From: Streptomyces sp. NBC_01255
Lineage (GTDB): Bacteria > Actinomycetota > Actinomycetes > Streptomycetales > Streptomycetaceae
Direction: 5' to 3'
Assembly: GCF_036226445.1 (NCBI RefSeq)
Contig: NZ_CP108474.1
Coordinates: forward strand, 1,302,001-1,366,000
DNA length: 64,000 bases
Shown here: positions 23,643 to 33,120 of the stretch, one piece after another
Layout of the letters: each line of letters opens with the position of its first letter
How positions within the stretch are numbered: position 1 is the first letter of the stretch
Made by a program: the position numbers and the translations under genes
Notes under the pieces: model-generated
Seen by the model: only the letters and a program-made list of their open reading frames with translations
What the model was told of the DNA's origin: nothing
Database searches by the model: none

Positions 23643-24433
23643 TGGAGAGCTCCTTGTGCGGTGGCGGCTGCGGGTGTGCTCGGCGGGGTGTCGTCCGGTG
23701 GGCGGAGCCCGGGGACGGCGTCGAGCAGCCTGCGGGTGTAGGGGTGCTGGGGGGAGTCCAGGACCTGGGCGGTGGGCCCGGTCTCGACGAGTTCGCCGTG
23801 CAGCATGACGCTGACCCGGTCCGCGATGTGCCGGACCACGCCCAGGTCGTGGGTGATGAGGAGGAAGGCGAGGTCGCTGTGCTCGCGCAGGTCGAGCAGC
23901 AGGTTGAGGATCTGGGCCTGGACGGAGACGTCGAGGGCGGAGGTGGGTTCGTCCAGCACCAGCAGCGAGGGCCCGACGGCGAGGGCGCGGGCGATGGCGA
24001 CGCGCTGGCACTGGCCGCCGGAGAGCTGGTGGGGATAGCGGGTGAGGACAGTGGCGGGCAGGCCGACGCGCGCGAGTTCCGCAGTGACGTCGGTGACAGG
24101 CCGGCCGGCTTCGCGCAGTGGCTCGGCGATGAGTTGCCGGACGGTCATCCGGGGGTTGAGGGCGGCGTAGGGGTTCTGGAAGACGATCTGTACCTGGTGG
24201 CGCAGCCGCCGCAACTCCTTGCGGCGCAGCCCGGCGAGCGGGCGGCCCGCGATGTGCACGGTGCCGGAGGTGGGCGGGATCAGGCCCAGCACGCAGCGCG
24301 CGAGGGTGGTCTTGCCCGACCCCGACTCACCTACCAGCGCGTGTACTTCTCCTGCGGTGATGTTGAGGTCGACGCCGGCGACAGCGGTGTGCGAGCCGAA
24401 GGTCTTGACGAGCTGCTGTACGTCGAGGATCAC
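23639..24433 (-). CDS. Peptide/opine-type ABC transporter ATP-binding protein (DppF/OppF-like)
   Basis: The protein has 264 residues from GTG 24433, overlapping the upstream stop (GTGA). The ATPase motifs are complete: Walker [10 protein letters not shown] at 35-43, the Q-loop in [13 protein letters not shown], the signature [15 protein letters not shown], Walker [13 protein letters not shown], and the switch histidine in [10 protein letters not shown]. The C-terminus [13 protein letters not shown] is the typical Opp/Dpp C-terminal region, although it lacks the usual cysteine cluster. It pairs with the ATPase half of the preceding fused protein to energise import. Confidence 0.92.
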   Translation of the reverse strand: MILDVQQLVKTFGSHTAVAGVDLNITAGEVHALVGESGSGKTTLARCVLGLIPPTSGTVHIAGRPLAGLRRKELRRLRHQVQIVFQNPYAALNPRMTVRQLIAEPLREAGRPVTDVTAELARVGLPATVLTRYPHQLSGGQCQRVAIARALAVGPSLLVLDEPTSALDVSVQAQILNLLLDLREHSDLAFLLITHDLGVVRHIADRVSVMLHGELVETGPTAQVLDSPQHPYTRRLLDAVPGLRPPDDTPPSTPAAATAQGALQ

Positions 24434-26406
24434 GCGGGGACTCCCTTCGGCTGGGTGAGGTGGCAGGCGCTTGCCCGCGCTCCGGCGGCGTTGAGAGGCG
24501 GCGGGGTGGCGCATGCCTCGGTGGTGTGGGCACAGCGGTCGGCGAAGGGGCAGCCGGTGAGGAGGTCGGGGCGGTCAGGCACGCTGCCGGGGATGGAGGG
24601 CAGCGCTTTGCCGGGGGCGGCCCGGTCGGGGAGGGCGGCGAGCAGGGCGCGGGTGTAGGGGTGATCCGGGGTGTCCAGTACGTCAGCCACCGGGCCTGAT
24701 TCGACGACCTGACCGGCGTAGAGCACGTACATCCGGCTGCACAGTTCGCGGACCTCGCCCAGGTTGTGGGTGATGTACAGGACTCCGAAGCCGTGCTCGG
24801 CCTGCAGGCGGCGCAGCAGGGAGCGGAACTCCTTGGCCACGGTGACGTCCAGGGCGGTGGTCGGTTCGTCGGCGATGAGCAGATCGGGCCGGCACAGCAG
24901 AGCGGCGGCGATCATGACGCGCTGCAGCATGCCGCCGGAGAGCTGGTGGGGGTAGGAGCGTGTGACGCGCTCGGCGTCCAGGCCCACTTCCGTCAGTGCG
25001 GTGCTCACCTGCTGGGCCGCTTCGGTCCGGGTGCCGCCCTGGTGGAGGCGTACCAGTCGGTCGAGTTGGCGGCCGAGCGGTGTGACGGGGTCGAAGGAGG
25101 CGGCGGGGTTCTGGAAGACCATGGCCACCTTCCGGCCGCGGATCGTGTGGAAGCCGGCGGCCCGCAGGTCCTGGCCCTGGAGCCGGATGGCGCCGGAGGT
25201 TTCGGCTCCGGCGGGGAGCATGCCGAGGACACTGAGGGCGGTCAGGGACTTGCCGCAGCCGCTCTCGCCGACCACCCCCACGACCTCGCCCGCGCGCACG
25301 CGGAGGGAGACGTCGCGTACGACGGCGGCGTCGCCGATGGTGACGCGCAGCCGGGAGATCTCCAGCAAGGGTGCCGCCTGACCGTCTGCGCGCTGCTTGC
25401 CCGGGCCGGGCGCGGTCTCGTCCTCAGTGGCGGGCAGGGGGCTCGCCGCGTCGGTGTCCTTCCCCTCCGGCTGGCGCCGCAACAGAGCGGCGGCCTGCCC
25501 GGCCAGTGTGCGCAGGCCACGGCGCGCGGCGGCGGAGCGGGCTTCCGTGCGTGGGTCGAACACGTCACGCAGAGCGTCGCCGAAGAGGTTGAAGGCCAGC
25601 ACGGTGAGGAGGATCGCCAGGCCCGGGAAGAGCGCCGCCCACCAGTGGGTCTGGAGGTCGCCGCGGGCCTCGGCGACCATCAGGCCCCAGTCCGCCTGCG
25701 GCGGGCGGGTGCCCAGGCCGAGGAAGGCCAGTGATCCGGCGGCCAGGATCACGGTGCCGATGTCGACGGTGGCCTGCACCAGAATCGGTGAGACGGCGTT
25801 GCGCAGAATGTGCCGGACCATGACGACTCGGTCCTTGAGCCCCAGGGCGCGCGCTCCCTCGACGAAGGGCCGCTCACGCATGGATGCGGTGATGCCCTGG
25901 ACCAGCCGGGTGTACCAGGGCCACCAGGCGATGGCCAGCGCGAGGGCGGCGTGCTCCAGGCCGGGGCCGAGGGTGGCCACGATGGCCATGGCGAGCAGCA
26001 GGGGCGGGAAGGCCAGGAACATGTCGCACAGCCGCATGATCGCCTCGCCCACGCGCCCGCCGCGGAAGCCTGCGATCAGCCCCAGCGGTACGCCCACCAG
26101 CACGGCGAGCCCGACCACGAGGAGCGGTACGGTCAGCGCCGGCCGGGCACCGTAGATGATGCGGCTGAGCACGTCGCGGCCGAGGTTGTCGGTGCCGAGC
26201 AGGTGGCCGGCGCCGGGTGGCAGGTGGCGGGCGGCGACCTCGGCGGCTCCGGCGCCCTGATCAGGGTGCGGGGCGAGCCAGGGGCTGAGCAGGGCGGCGG
26301 CGACCAGGGCCGCGAGCAGCACCAGGCCGAGGACGGCGAGCGGGTCGCGGAGCAGGGCGGTGAAGCGGGCGCTGCGCGGCGGGATGGTCTGCGGGCTGTG
26401 GCTCAT
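24430..26406 (-). CDS. Fused ABC permease-ATPase (DppC-DppD fusion)
   Basis: The 658-residue protein joins two normally separate subunits. Residues about 1-290 are a DppC-type permease: first helix AVLGLVLLAALVAAALLSPW, HLLGTDNLGRDVLSRIIYGA, and the EAA loop EGARALGLKDRVVMVRHILRN. A linker at about 295-350 leads to a DppD-type ATPase at about 351-658: Walker A GESGCGKSLT, signature LSGGMLQRVMIAAAL, Walker B LLIADEPTTALD, and ITHNLGEV. The Opp C-terminal zone ends GCPFADRCAHTTEAC. There is no stop or frame change between the halves. The start overlaps the upstream permease stop (ATGA). Confidence 0.92.
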   Translation of the reverse strand: MSHSPQTIPPRSARFTALLRDPLAVLGLVLLAALVAAALLSPWLAPHPDQGAGAAEVAARHLPPGAGHLLGTDNLGRDVLSRIIYGARPALTVPLLVVGLAVLVGVPLGLIAGFRGGRVGEAIMRLCDMFLAFPPLLLAMAIVATLGPGLEHAALALAIAWWPWYTRLVQGITASMRERPFVEGARALGLKDRVVMVRHILRNAVSPILVQATVDIGTVILAAGSLAFLGLGTRPPQADWGLMVAEARGDLQTHWWAALFPGLAILLTVLAFNLFGDALRDVFDPRTEARSAAARRGLRTLAGQAAALLRRQPEGKDTDAASPLPATEDETAPGPGKQRADGQAAPLLEISRLRVTIGDAAVVRDVSLRVRAGEVVGVVGESGCGKSLTALSVLGMLPAGAETSGAIRLQGQDLRAAGFHTIRGRKVAMVFQNPAASFDPVTPLGRQLDRLVRLHQGGTRTEAAQQVSTALTEVGLDAERVTRSYPHQLSGGMLQRVMIAAALLCRPDLLIADEPTTALDVTVAKEFRSLLRRLQAEHGFGVLYITHNLGEVRELCSRMYVLYAGQVVESGPVADVLDTPDHPYTRALLAALPDRAAPGKALPSIPGSVPDRPDLLTGCPFADRCAHTTEACATPPPLNAAGARASACHLTQPKGVPA

Positions 26407-27419
26407 GCCGGCCTCACTCGCGGGTCGAGGCGCGCGTGGACGAGGTCCACCGCGAGGTTGACGAGGACGTAGGCGACGGCGCCGATGAGGGTGACGCCCA
26501 TGACCGCCGGGTAGTCCAGGCTCAGCAGGCCGGAGGAGGCGTACTGGCCGAGGCCCGGCCAGTCGAAGACCACTTCGACGAAGAAGGCGCCGGTCAGGGC
26601 GTAGGCGGCGGTCAGGCCGAGCACCGTGACGGTGGGTGGGAGGGCGTTGCGCAGGGCGACGCGCCAGACGAGGGTGCGTTCGGGGACGCCGTAGGCGCGG
26701 CCGACGCGGATGTGGTCTTGCTGGAGCGCCTCCAGCATGCTGGTGCGGGTCATGCGGGCCACGACGCCGAGCGGGTAGGCGGCCAGTGTGAGGGCCGGCA
26801 GGATCAGGTGCGCCGAGGCGCTGGCCAGCGCCGCCCCGTTGCCGGTGAGCAGCGCGTCCACCGTGTTCAGTCCGGTGATCGAGTGGATCGGCGCGGTGAA
26901 CTCCAGATCGCTGTCGATGCGTCCGGTGGGCGGCAGCAGTCCCAGGCGGCCGAAGACCAGCAGCTGGAGCAGCAGCCCGAGCCAGAAGGCGGGCACCGAT
27001 ACGCCCGCGATGGACAGCAGCCGCACCGCCTGGTCGATCAGCCTGCCGGGCCGCACCGCGGCTATGCAGCCGAGCGTGACGCCCAGCACCAGCGCGACCG
27101 CCATGGCGGCGCCGACTAGTTCGAGGGTGGCGGGCAGCCGGTCGCCGAGCTCGCCGAGGACCGGCTGCTTGGTGGCGATGGAGGTGCCCCAGTCCCCTGT
27201 CAGCACATTGCGCAGATACGACAGGTACTGCACCGGCAGAGGCTGGTCGAGGCCGAGGGCGTGTGTCACCCGTTCTACTTCCTCGGGCGTCGCCTTGGCG
27301 CCGACGTAGGTGAGGGCGGGGTTGGAGGGGATCACCCGGGCTATGACGAAGGTGATCGCGCTGACCCCGAGCAGGACGAGCAGGGAGCCTCGCAGTCGGC
27401 GCAGTAGGAAGCGCGGCAT
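26403..27419 (-). CDS. Peptide-type ABC transporter permease (DppB-like)
   Basis: The protein has 338 residues from ATG 27419; TGATG overlaps the stop of the binding-protein gene. It has the typical DppB layout of six helices: RGSLLVLLGVSAITFVIARV at the N-terminus, the conserved HALGLDQPLPVQYLSYLRNV stretch, LELVGAAMAVALVLGVTLG, VSVPAFWLGLLLQLL, and the EAA-type loop RVGRAYGVPERTLVWRVALR. It forms the membrane channel with the permease half of the fused protein. Confidence 0.93.
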   Translation of the reverse strand: MPRFLLRRLRGSLLVLLGVSAITFVIARVIPSNPALTYVGAKATPEEVERVTHALGLDQPLPVQYLSYLRNVLTGDWGTSIATKQPVLGELGDRLPATLELVGAAMAVALVLGVTLGCIAAVRPGRLIDQAVRLLSIAGVSVPAFWLGLLLQLLVFGRLGLLPPTGRIDSDLEFTAPIHSITGLNTVDALLTGNGAALASASAHLILPALTLAAYPLGVVARMTRTSMLEALQQDHIRVGRAYGVPERTLVWRVALRNALPPTVTVLGLTAAYALTGAFFVEVVFDWPGLGQYASSGLLSLDYPAVMGVTLIGAVAYVLVNLAVDLVHARLDPRVRPA

Positions 27420-29002
27420 CAGCTGGCTCCGCGGTGCAGCTGGTGGAAGGGGATGGAGAAGGAGTAGTTCGGGTTGCAGGCGAAGCCCTTGACCTCGCTG
27501 TTCATCACGACGGGGGTGCGCATGTCGTAGAGGAACGCGCCGGGGGCCTGCTCCAGCAGCCGCCGCTGCGCCTGGCCGTACAGAGCGGCGGCCTTGTCCT
27601 GGTCGGTGGCGGTGTGGGCGCCGGCCTCGTCGACGAGCTTGTCGTACGTGGCGTCCTTCCAGTAGCTGAGGTTGAAGAAGGGCTTGTCGCTGCTGCGGAA
27701 GAGCGAGACCAGGTTGTCCGAGCCGGCGTCGGAATAGGTCGGCCAGTACATCAGCAGGAAGATGTCCTGCGCCTTGGCCGGGTCCGCCTTGGCCTTCTCC
27801 CACTGCTGGTTGAACAGGATCGGCTGCAGCTCGACCGACACGCCCACCTTGGCGAAGGAGTCCTTGATCAGCGGGGCGTACTTGGCCTGCTGTGCGTTCT
27901 CCGCCGCGTAGCTGAGGGTCAGCTTCAGGCCCTTGCCGCCCTCGTATCCGGCCTCTGTGAGCAGCCGACGGGCGGCCTCCAGGTCGTACGGCGTCTGCGG
28001 CAGCTGCTCGTCGTAGGGGAAGGCGCCGGCCGGTACGGCACCGCGAGCCCGGGCGCCGAAGCCTTCGGCGCCCACCTTGACGATGTCGTCGTACGGGATC
28101 GCCTGCGCCAGCGCCTGGCGTACCTTCACGTTCTTCAGCGGGCCCTTGGTGGTGTTGAAGAAGGCCGTGTGGCTCTGGAAGGTGGGACACTCGGTGACGG
28201 TGTAGCGCTTGTCCTTCTTCAACCGGGCGACGTTCTCCAGTGGCAGCGCGGCGGCGTAGTCGACCTGGCCGGACTGGAGCATCTGCTCCTGCGCGGTCGG
28301 CTCGGCGGTGATCCTGGCGACGACCGTGCGGTAGCGCTCGCCCTTCCAGCCGCCCCAGTACTTGTCGTACGCCTTCAGTACGACCCTCTTCTTGGCCTGG
28401 TACTCCGAGACCCGGTACGGGCCGGTGCCTGCGTCAACGCCCTTGGCGAAGTAGTCCTCGCCCCTGGCCAGGGCCTTGGGGCTGACGATCCATGCCCCGT
28501 ACATGGACGAGGCGATCATGTCGACCGGGGCGGCGCTCTTCAGCTTGAGCACGACCGTGTGCTCGTCCGGTGTCTCGATGGTGTCCAGTGTCGACCAGAT
28601 GAAGGCTGCGCCGCCGTCCTTGGCGGAGGCTTCCAGGGACGCCTTGACCGCCGCGGCGTTCATCGGCTCGCCGTCGTGGAAGGTGACCCCCTTGCGCAGA
28701 TGGAAGGTCCACGTCCTGGCGTCGGCGGAGGACGCCCAGCGCTCGGCGAGGGCGGGGCGGAAGCGCTCCTTCGAGCCGGGCGGGTTCATCCACAGCAGCG
28801 GCTCGTAGACGTTGCTGAGGTAGTAGACCTCGGTGGAGAAGGACTTCACCGGATTCCAGGTCGTCACCTCGGCGGTGGTCGCCACATTGAGGATCTGCCC
28901 GGTGCCGCTGTCGGTGCCGCTGCCGCTACCGCTGCATGCGGACGCGAGCAGACCGCAGGCCACCAGAGCGGCGGCGGCGGGTGTTCTTCGGGACGTGGCC
29001 AT
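27419..29002 (-). CDS. Extracellular solute-binding lipoprotein, family 5 (Dpp/Opp)
   Basis: The protein has 527 residues from ATG 29002 (GAGGAGCG upstream). It begins with a lipoprotein signal with lipobox LLASAC followed by a Ser/Gly linker. Family-5 signatures follow: WTFHLRKGVTFHDGEPMNAA, VVLKLKSAAPVDM, GTGPYRVSEYQAKKRVVLKA, VRQALAQAIPYDDIV, and YDLEAARRLLTEAGYEGG. It captures the ligand, possibly an oligopeptide, opine or glycoside, at the cell surface. First gene of a five-gene leftward operon, its promoter lies in the region shared with the divergent LysR gene. Confidence 0.93.
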   Translation of the reverse strand: MATSRRTPAAAALVACGLLASACSGSGSGTDSGTGQILNVATTAEVTTWNPVKSFSTEVYYLSNVYEPLLWMNPPGSKERFRPALAERWASSADARTWTFHLRKGVTFHDGEPMNAAAVKASLEASAKDGGAAFIWSTLDTIETPDEHTVVLKLKSAAPVDMIASSMYGAWIVSPKALARGEDYFAKGVDAGTGPYRVSEYQAKKRVVLKAYDKYWGGWKGERYRTVVARITAEPTAQEQMLQSGQVDYAAALPLENVARLKKDKRYTVTECPTFQSHTAFFNTTKGPLKNVKVRQALAQAIPYDDIVKVGAEGFGARARGAVPAGAFPYDEQLPQTPYDLEAARRLLTEAGYEGGKGLKLTLSYAAENAQQAKYAPLIKDSFAKVGVSVELQPILFNQQWEKAKADPAKAQDIFLLMYWPTYSDAGSDNLVSLFRSSDKPFFNLSYWKDATYDKLVDEAGAHTATDQDKAAALYGQAQRRLLEQAPGAFLYDMRTPVVMNSEVKGFACNPNYSFSIPFHQLHRGAS

Positions 29003-29067
29003 GAGTTCGCTCCTCGGGAAGGCGCATTCGCCGGCTGTTCACAGTGAGGCAACAATGGGCCGGGTGA

Positions 29068-29120
29068 GCTATAACCTCAAATACTTGATGGGATTGACTT
29101 TCATGCCTGTGAGGCATGGG
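29068..29120. promoter_or_regulatory. LysR-type divergent control region, module 1
   Basis: Between the binding-protein and LysR starts lies CCTCAAATACTTGATGGG followed by ATGCC-TGTGA-GGCAT. The same order occurs at 39199-39250 beside the second nitrilase module. The T-N11-A-like CTCAAATACTTGA fits a LysR recognition half. Confidence 0.65.
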
Positions 29121-29133
29121 TTGGAGGTTCGCT

Positions 29134-30027
29134 GTGGAGCTGAGGGTGCTGCGCTACTTCCTGGCGGTCGTCGAGAGCGGCTCGGTGACCAGGGCGGCAG
29201 CCGAAGTCCATATCGCCCAGCCCTCGCTCTCCCGCCAACTGCGTGGACTTGAGGCGTCCCTGGGAGTGACACTGTTCGACCGCACGGGCAATCGGATGGA
29301 ACTCACGGCGGCCGGCCGCCGATTCCTGCCCCTCGCCCGGGACCTGGTGACCCGCGCCGACACCGCCCTCGCCGCGGCCAGCTCGCTGGCGTCCGGGCGG
29401 GCGATGCGGCTCACCGTGGCGGCCCCCGCCACCACCATCACCGATGTGATCGCCCCGTTCCTGGCCACCTGGGGTCCAGAGGATCCCCTGGTCACGGTGC
29501 AGGCGGAGAACCCGGTACGCGCCTACCAGGCCCTCACCCGGGGCGCCGACGTGGCGATCTCCTCAGCCCCGCCGCGCCACCGCTACGCCGGGCTGCCCGT
29601 AGCCCGTCTGCCGCTGTGGGCCTACGTGCCGCCCACACACCCCTGGGCAGGCCGGGACCGGATCACCATCCAGGAGCTGACCGGTGAGCCGCTGATCGTC
29701 CTCACCCTCGCGCACGGCACCCGCCGCATCCTGGACCAGGCGGTACAGGACGCGGGCAGCTCCCTCGACATCGTCCTGGAGTGCGACACCCCGCAGGTCG
29801 CCCAGGCGATGACCGCCTCCGGTCACGGCATCGCCGTCGTCTCCGACGACCCCCGCTTCGGCCTGCACCCCCTGCTGATCCTCGACCGGCACGGGGAGCC
29901 CCTGCAGATCCGGCTGCACGCGGCCTGGGACGCCGGCCACTACGCGCTCCGCACCATCGAGTCCTTCGCCACCGGCCTGGCACGCTTCTGCGTCGAGCAG
30001 TACGGGCCGCAGGCAGCGGGGAGCTGA
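29134..30027 (+). CDS. LysR-family regulator of the catabolic operon
   Basis: The protein has 297 residues from GTG 29134, with GGAGG 6 nt upstream; the ATG at 29116 lacks a site. Winged-helix residues 1-60: LRYFLAVVESGSVTRAAAEV, AQPSLSRQLRGLEASLGVTL. The effector-binding domain follows (LTVAAPATTITDVIAPFLAT, SGHGIAVVSDDPRFGLHPLL). It is divergent from the ABC/nitrilase/aminotransferase operon with 131 bp between starts, so it probably activates that operon in response to the substrate. A decayed close homologue lies at 39288-39640. Confidence 0.9.
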   Translation: MELRVLRYFLAVVESGSVTRAAAEVHIAQPSLSRQLRGLEASLGVTLFDRTGNRMELTAAGRRFLPLARDLVTRADTALAAASSLASGRAMRLTVAAPATTITDVIAPFLATWGPEDPLVTVQAENPVRAYQALTRGADVAISSAPPRHRYAGLPVARLPLWAYVPPTHPWAGRDRITIQELTGEPLIVLTLAHGTRRILDQAVQDAGSSLDIVLECDTPQVAQAMTASGHGIAVVSDDPRFGLHPLLILDRHGEPLQIRLHAAWDAGHYALRTIESFATGLARFCVEQYGPQAAGS

Positions 30028-30827
30028 ACCTGCCGGCATTGGGCCGTTCTGGTGCGAAAGCCGTTCAGGAGTCGTGGCCGGCTCGGGATGGTGTCTGGTC
30101 CAGCCGGCCCCGCGACAGAGGGAGACGGCCGGACCGGAACACAGCGCGCTGCTCGCAGACCCATCGCTCGACCTGATCCACGATTCCGGCACGCGCTGGT
30201 CCGTGGTGTCGAGCAGGTGGCTGCACCATCGCCGGTCGTCGGCGCTCCACCCCGTCCAGCGGTGCCGGGCACATACGGACCCGGCTGCCGTCGTCGATGA
30301 CGGCGTCGGTTCGGGATCGGGAATCCTCCGCCTGCTTGCTGTGCCAGGCGGCCCAGCCGAGGCCGGCACCAACCACCGGAACATCCCCGCGACCCTCGCA
30401 CGGTGAGCCTGCTCAGGAGGTCGACGTCCCGGTCCTGGTACTCCAGCGCACGACGCACCCGCCTCTCGGTCATGCGGTTGCGCCACCGGCGATCGGCGCC
30501 TTCCGGTACACCGAGCTCGTCGAAGACATGCACAGCGAGCCGCCCAGCCGCTTGCCGACCCCGCAGGCCGGCGTGGTCTCGCCCGGACAGCTGGACCCGG
30601 CGATTCGAGCAGCATCCGATCTGGGTGGCAGGTCAGCTGTGGCGTTCTCGGCGAGTTCACGCGGACCTGGCTTCTCGTCCACCGACCCGCGATGCGGCGT
30701 ACTCCGCCAAAGAACCTGGCCCGATGCTTTTAAGACACCATGGCCAGTCCTGACAGGCATTGGACAGCTCTCGCTGCGCGCACCCACCATGCCGCAACAA
30801 CAGACCCCGCCCGGAAGAGGGACATCC
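30028..30827. other. 800-bp stretch with decayed coding sequence
   Basis: There is no intact gene. On the minus strand a frame near 30533-30410 (GADRRWRNRMTERRVRRALE, YQDRDVDLLSRLT) has coding-like bias, then appears to continue one frame over to about 30065. That is consistent with a degenerate gene of unknown identity. The last 100 bp contain the promoter of the serine hydrolase gene. Confidence 0.4.
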
Positions 30828-32672
30828 ATGACCTCCAGTCCGCCCACCCGCCGCCCACGCGGTATGCGATGTCTTGCAACAGCCACGGCACTGCTCACCG
30901 TGCTGCTCGCCGGCGTGTTCACCATTCCATCCCCCGCGCTCGCCGAAAGCGCGGCCCCCGTGCCGGGCGACCCCCTCACCGGCAATGGCGCCGTGCCCCG
31001 CGCGGTCCTCACCGCGGCTCAGCTCTCCAGCGCCACCCCCACCGACACCGTCGTAGACAGCGCCTTCGCTCTGCCCGCCGAGGCGGCCCCGCCCGCACAC
31101 ACCTTCGAGGGCACTCTGACCCTCAACGGCACCGCCACGGCCGGCGGCTACCGCAAGCTGAAGGACCCCAACGGCTACTCCCGCACCGAGGCCACCAAGC
31201 ACCTCCCCCCGTTCAGCGCCACCCTCGTGCAGAACGGCAGCCACCTCATCCCCACCGTGCGCGGGCTGCGCTACACCGGGAACGCCTCCTGGAACCTCGC
31301 CGTGGGGGCCGGCCGGGCCTGGCAGGAAGACGGCGACGGCGGCCGCACGCGCGCCGCGCTGCCCTTCGCACTGGTCGAACGGAACGCCAACTGCGTGCAC
31401 AACGGGGTGCTCTCCTTCCTCTTCGACGCATCCTCCATCTCCCAGGTCCGCTACCAGATCACCGCGGAAACCTGCGCCTACCACCAGTTCGACATGTGGG
31501 GCCAGGTGGCCGCCACCTACCAGCCGGGCACCGTTCCCGACGGCGAAGCCGCACGCGCCGCCTACGCGGCCGAGGTCGCAGGCCGGCTGCCCACCAAACC
31601 CATCGCGCAGCTCGCCACCGACCACCCCGGCGCCGGCGTGGACACCTCGAAGTTCGGCGCGGGTATCACCCCCACCGCGCTCAGCACCTACGGCTTCTAC
31701 TACGACGGCGTGAACTACGTCGGCGGCTGCCAGACCAGGCGGGGCCAGTACCCGTTCTGCGGGCAGATGCTGCTGCCCTCCTACTCCACCGCCAAGTCCG
31801 CCTTCGCCGGCACCGCCCTGCTCCGGCTCGCCCAGCGCTACGGCACCGGTGTCGCGGACCAGCGCCTGACCGACCTGATACCGGAAACCGCCGGGAAGAG
31901 CGCCTGGTCGAATGTCACCGTCGACCACGCCCTGGACATGACCACCGGCAACTACACCTCGGCGCGCTACGAGACCGACGAGGCGGGCAGCACCATGACC
32001 GCCTTCTTCCTCGCCGAGCCCTACGCCACCAAGATGGACAAGGCGCTGTCCTTCTCACGCAAGGCCACCCCGGGCAGCAAGTGGGTCTACCACTCCTCCG
32101 ACACCTTCCTGGCGGCCCGCGCCATGAACAACTACCTCCAGAACAAGGCAGGTTCCGGCGCGGACCTGTTCCACATGCTCCGCGACGAGGTCCTCACCCC
32201 GATCGGCATCAGCCCGGACGCCCGCGTCTCCTCCCGTACGGACAACAGCGCGGTCGGCGTCCCCTTCGGCGGGTACGGGATGTTCTGGACCAAGGATGAT
32301 GTCGCCAAGTTCGCCAAGTTCCTGAACAACGATGCCGGCGCGGTGGCCGGCACCCAGGTGCTGCACCCGGGCCTGCTGGCCGACTCCATGCAGCAGAACC
32401 CGTCAGAACGCGGCGCCACCACGACCGGCAGCACACCGATGCGCTACCAGAACGGTTTCTGGGGCCGGGAGTTCACGGCCGCAGACAACCCCGCCTACAC
32501 CCAGCCGTTCCACGTACCGTTCATGTCCGGATACGGAGGCATCACCATCGCGATGATGCCCAACGGCTCCACGTACTACTACTTCAGCGACAACAACGAA
32601 TTCTCCTGGATCGCGGCAGTATCCGAGTCCAACAAGCTCGCCCCCATGGCCTCACTGCAGAGTCCTTCCTGA
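30828..32672 (+). CDS. Secreted serine hydrolase, beta-lactamase/penicillin-binding fold
   Basis: The protein has 614 residues from ATG 30828 (GAGGG 6 nt upstream). It has a Sec signal: MRCLATATALLTVLLAGVF then PALAES, cleavage near residue 39. The N-terminal about 270 residues are a beta-rich domain of unknown type. The C-terminal half has class C beta-lactamase-like motifs: SxxK as S320-T-A-K323 (LPSYSTAKSAFAG) and YxS as Y421-H-S423 (KWVYHSSDTFLAAR). A glycine-rich last motif lies near PFMSGYGGITIAMMP. Such enzymes act on D-amino-acid or ester bonds outside the cell. Whether it has lactamase, esterase or D-peptidase activity cannot be told. Confidence 0.88.
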   Translation: MTSSPPTRRPRGMRCLATATALLTVLLAGVFTIPSPALAESAAPVPGDPLTGNGAVPRAVLTAAQLSSATPTDTVVDSAFALPAEAAPPAHTFEGTLTLNGTATAGGYRKLKDPNGYSRTEATKHLPPFSATLVQNGSHLIPTVRGLRYTGNASWNLAVGAGRAWQEDGDGGRTRAALPFALVERNANCVHNGVLSFLFDASSISQVRYQITAETCAYHQFDMWGQVAATYQPGTVPDGEAARAAYAAEVAGRLPTKPIAQLATDHPGAGVDTSKFGAGITPTALSTYGFYYDGVNYVGGCQTRRGQYPFCGQMLLPSYSTAKSAFAGTALLRLAQRYGTGVADQRLTDLIPETAGKSAWSNVTVDHALDMTTGNYTSARYETDEAGSTMTAFFLAEPYATKMDKALSFSRKATPGSKWVYHSSDTFLAARAMNNYLQNKAGSGADLFHMLRDEVLTPIGISPDARVSSRTDNSAVGVPFGGYGMFWTKDDVAKFAKFLNNDAGAVAGTQVLHPGLLADSMQQNPSERGATTTGSTPMRYQNGFWGREFTAADNPAYTQPFHVPFMSGYGGITIAMMPNGSTYYYFSDNNEFSWIAAVSESNKLAPMASLQSPS

Positions 32673-32735
32673 TCGACGAAGCCACCTTCCGCGTGAACTG
32701 ACTGAACACCTCCGGTCAAGGGGCGGACGCCGAGC

Positions 32736-33120
32736 TCAGACAGCTTGATCGATTCTCGGTCGCCGCACAGTTTCGACCAGTCGTCGCGGCCGAAGGCCGC
32801 GTTCCAGTGGAGCTGCGGAGCGGAGCGCCATCGCGGCCACGAGAGCGCCAATGGCGTACTTGTGGCCGTGCAGGCCGCCGGCATCACTCATCAGCTGCAC
32901 CGCAGTAAAGCTGTCCACTTGGGTGACGTCGTGGACCTGAACCGGAATAGCACCCAGCGCAGCCGGGCGGTACCTGTCTTCCCGAAGACGGCTCCACCAC
33001 CGTCAGGGCCGACACGAGGACGGGCACGCCTACGCGCCGGGCGGCCTCGATCCGGATGACCATCTGTCGGTCGTTGCGCAGGAGCAGCGACCGACAGCGC
33101 CTGGGAGTCCAAAACCAGGG
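32736..33120 (-). pseudogene. vapC: VapC-like PIN-domain toxin, frameshifted
   Basis: Pieces in three frames together match a PIN-domain toxin of Streptomyces VapBC pairs: SLVLDSQALS (N-terminal aspartate), then LLRNDRQMVIRIEAARRVGV with PVLVSALTVVEP one frame over, and finally GGLHGHKYAIGALVAAMALR in a third frame. The acidic metal site is therefore split, and no intact toxin can be made. It lies directly downstream of an antitoxin-like frame. Confidence 0.7.

Noticed and set aside
21168..23741. 857-codon open frame on the plus strand
   Set aside because: It lies antisense to the aminotransferase and nitrilase genes and has the codon-phase composition of a GC-rich shadow; no domain was recognisable.
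27434..29047. 537-codon plus-strand frame opposite the solute-binding protein
   Set aside because: Antisense shadow of a well-supported lipoprotein gene, with no ribosome site or domain.
30740..32299. 519-codon plus-strand frame overlapping the serine hydrolase
   Set aside because: Arg/His/Pro-rich out-of-frame shadow; the hydrolase frame has a signal peptide and SxxK/YxS motifs.
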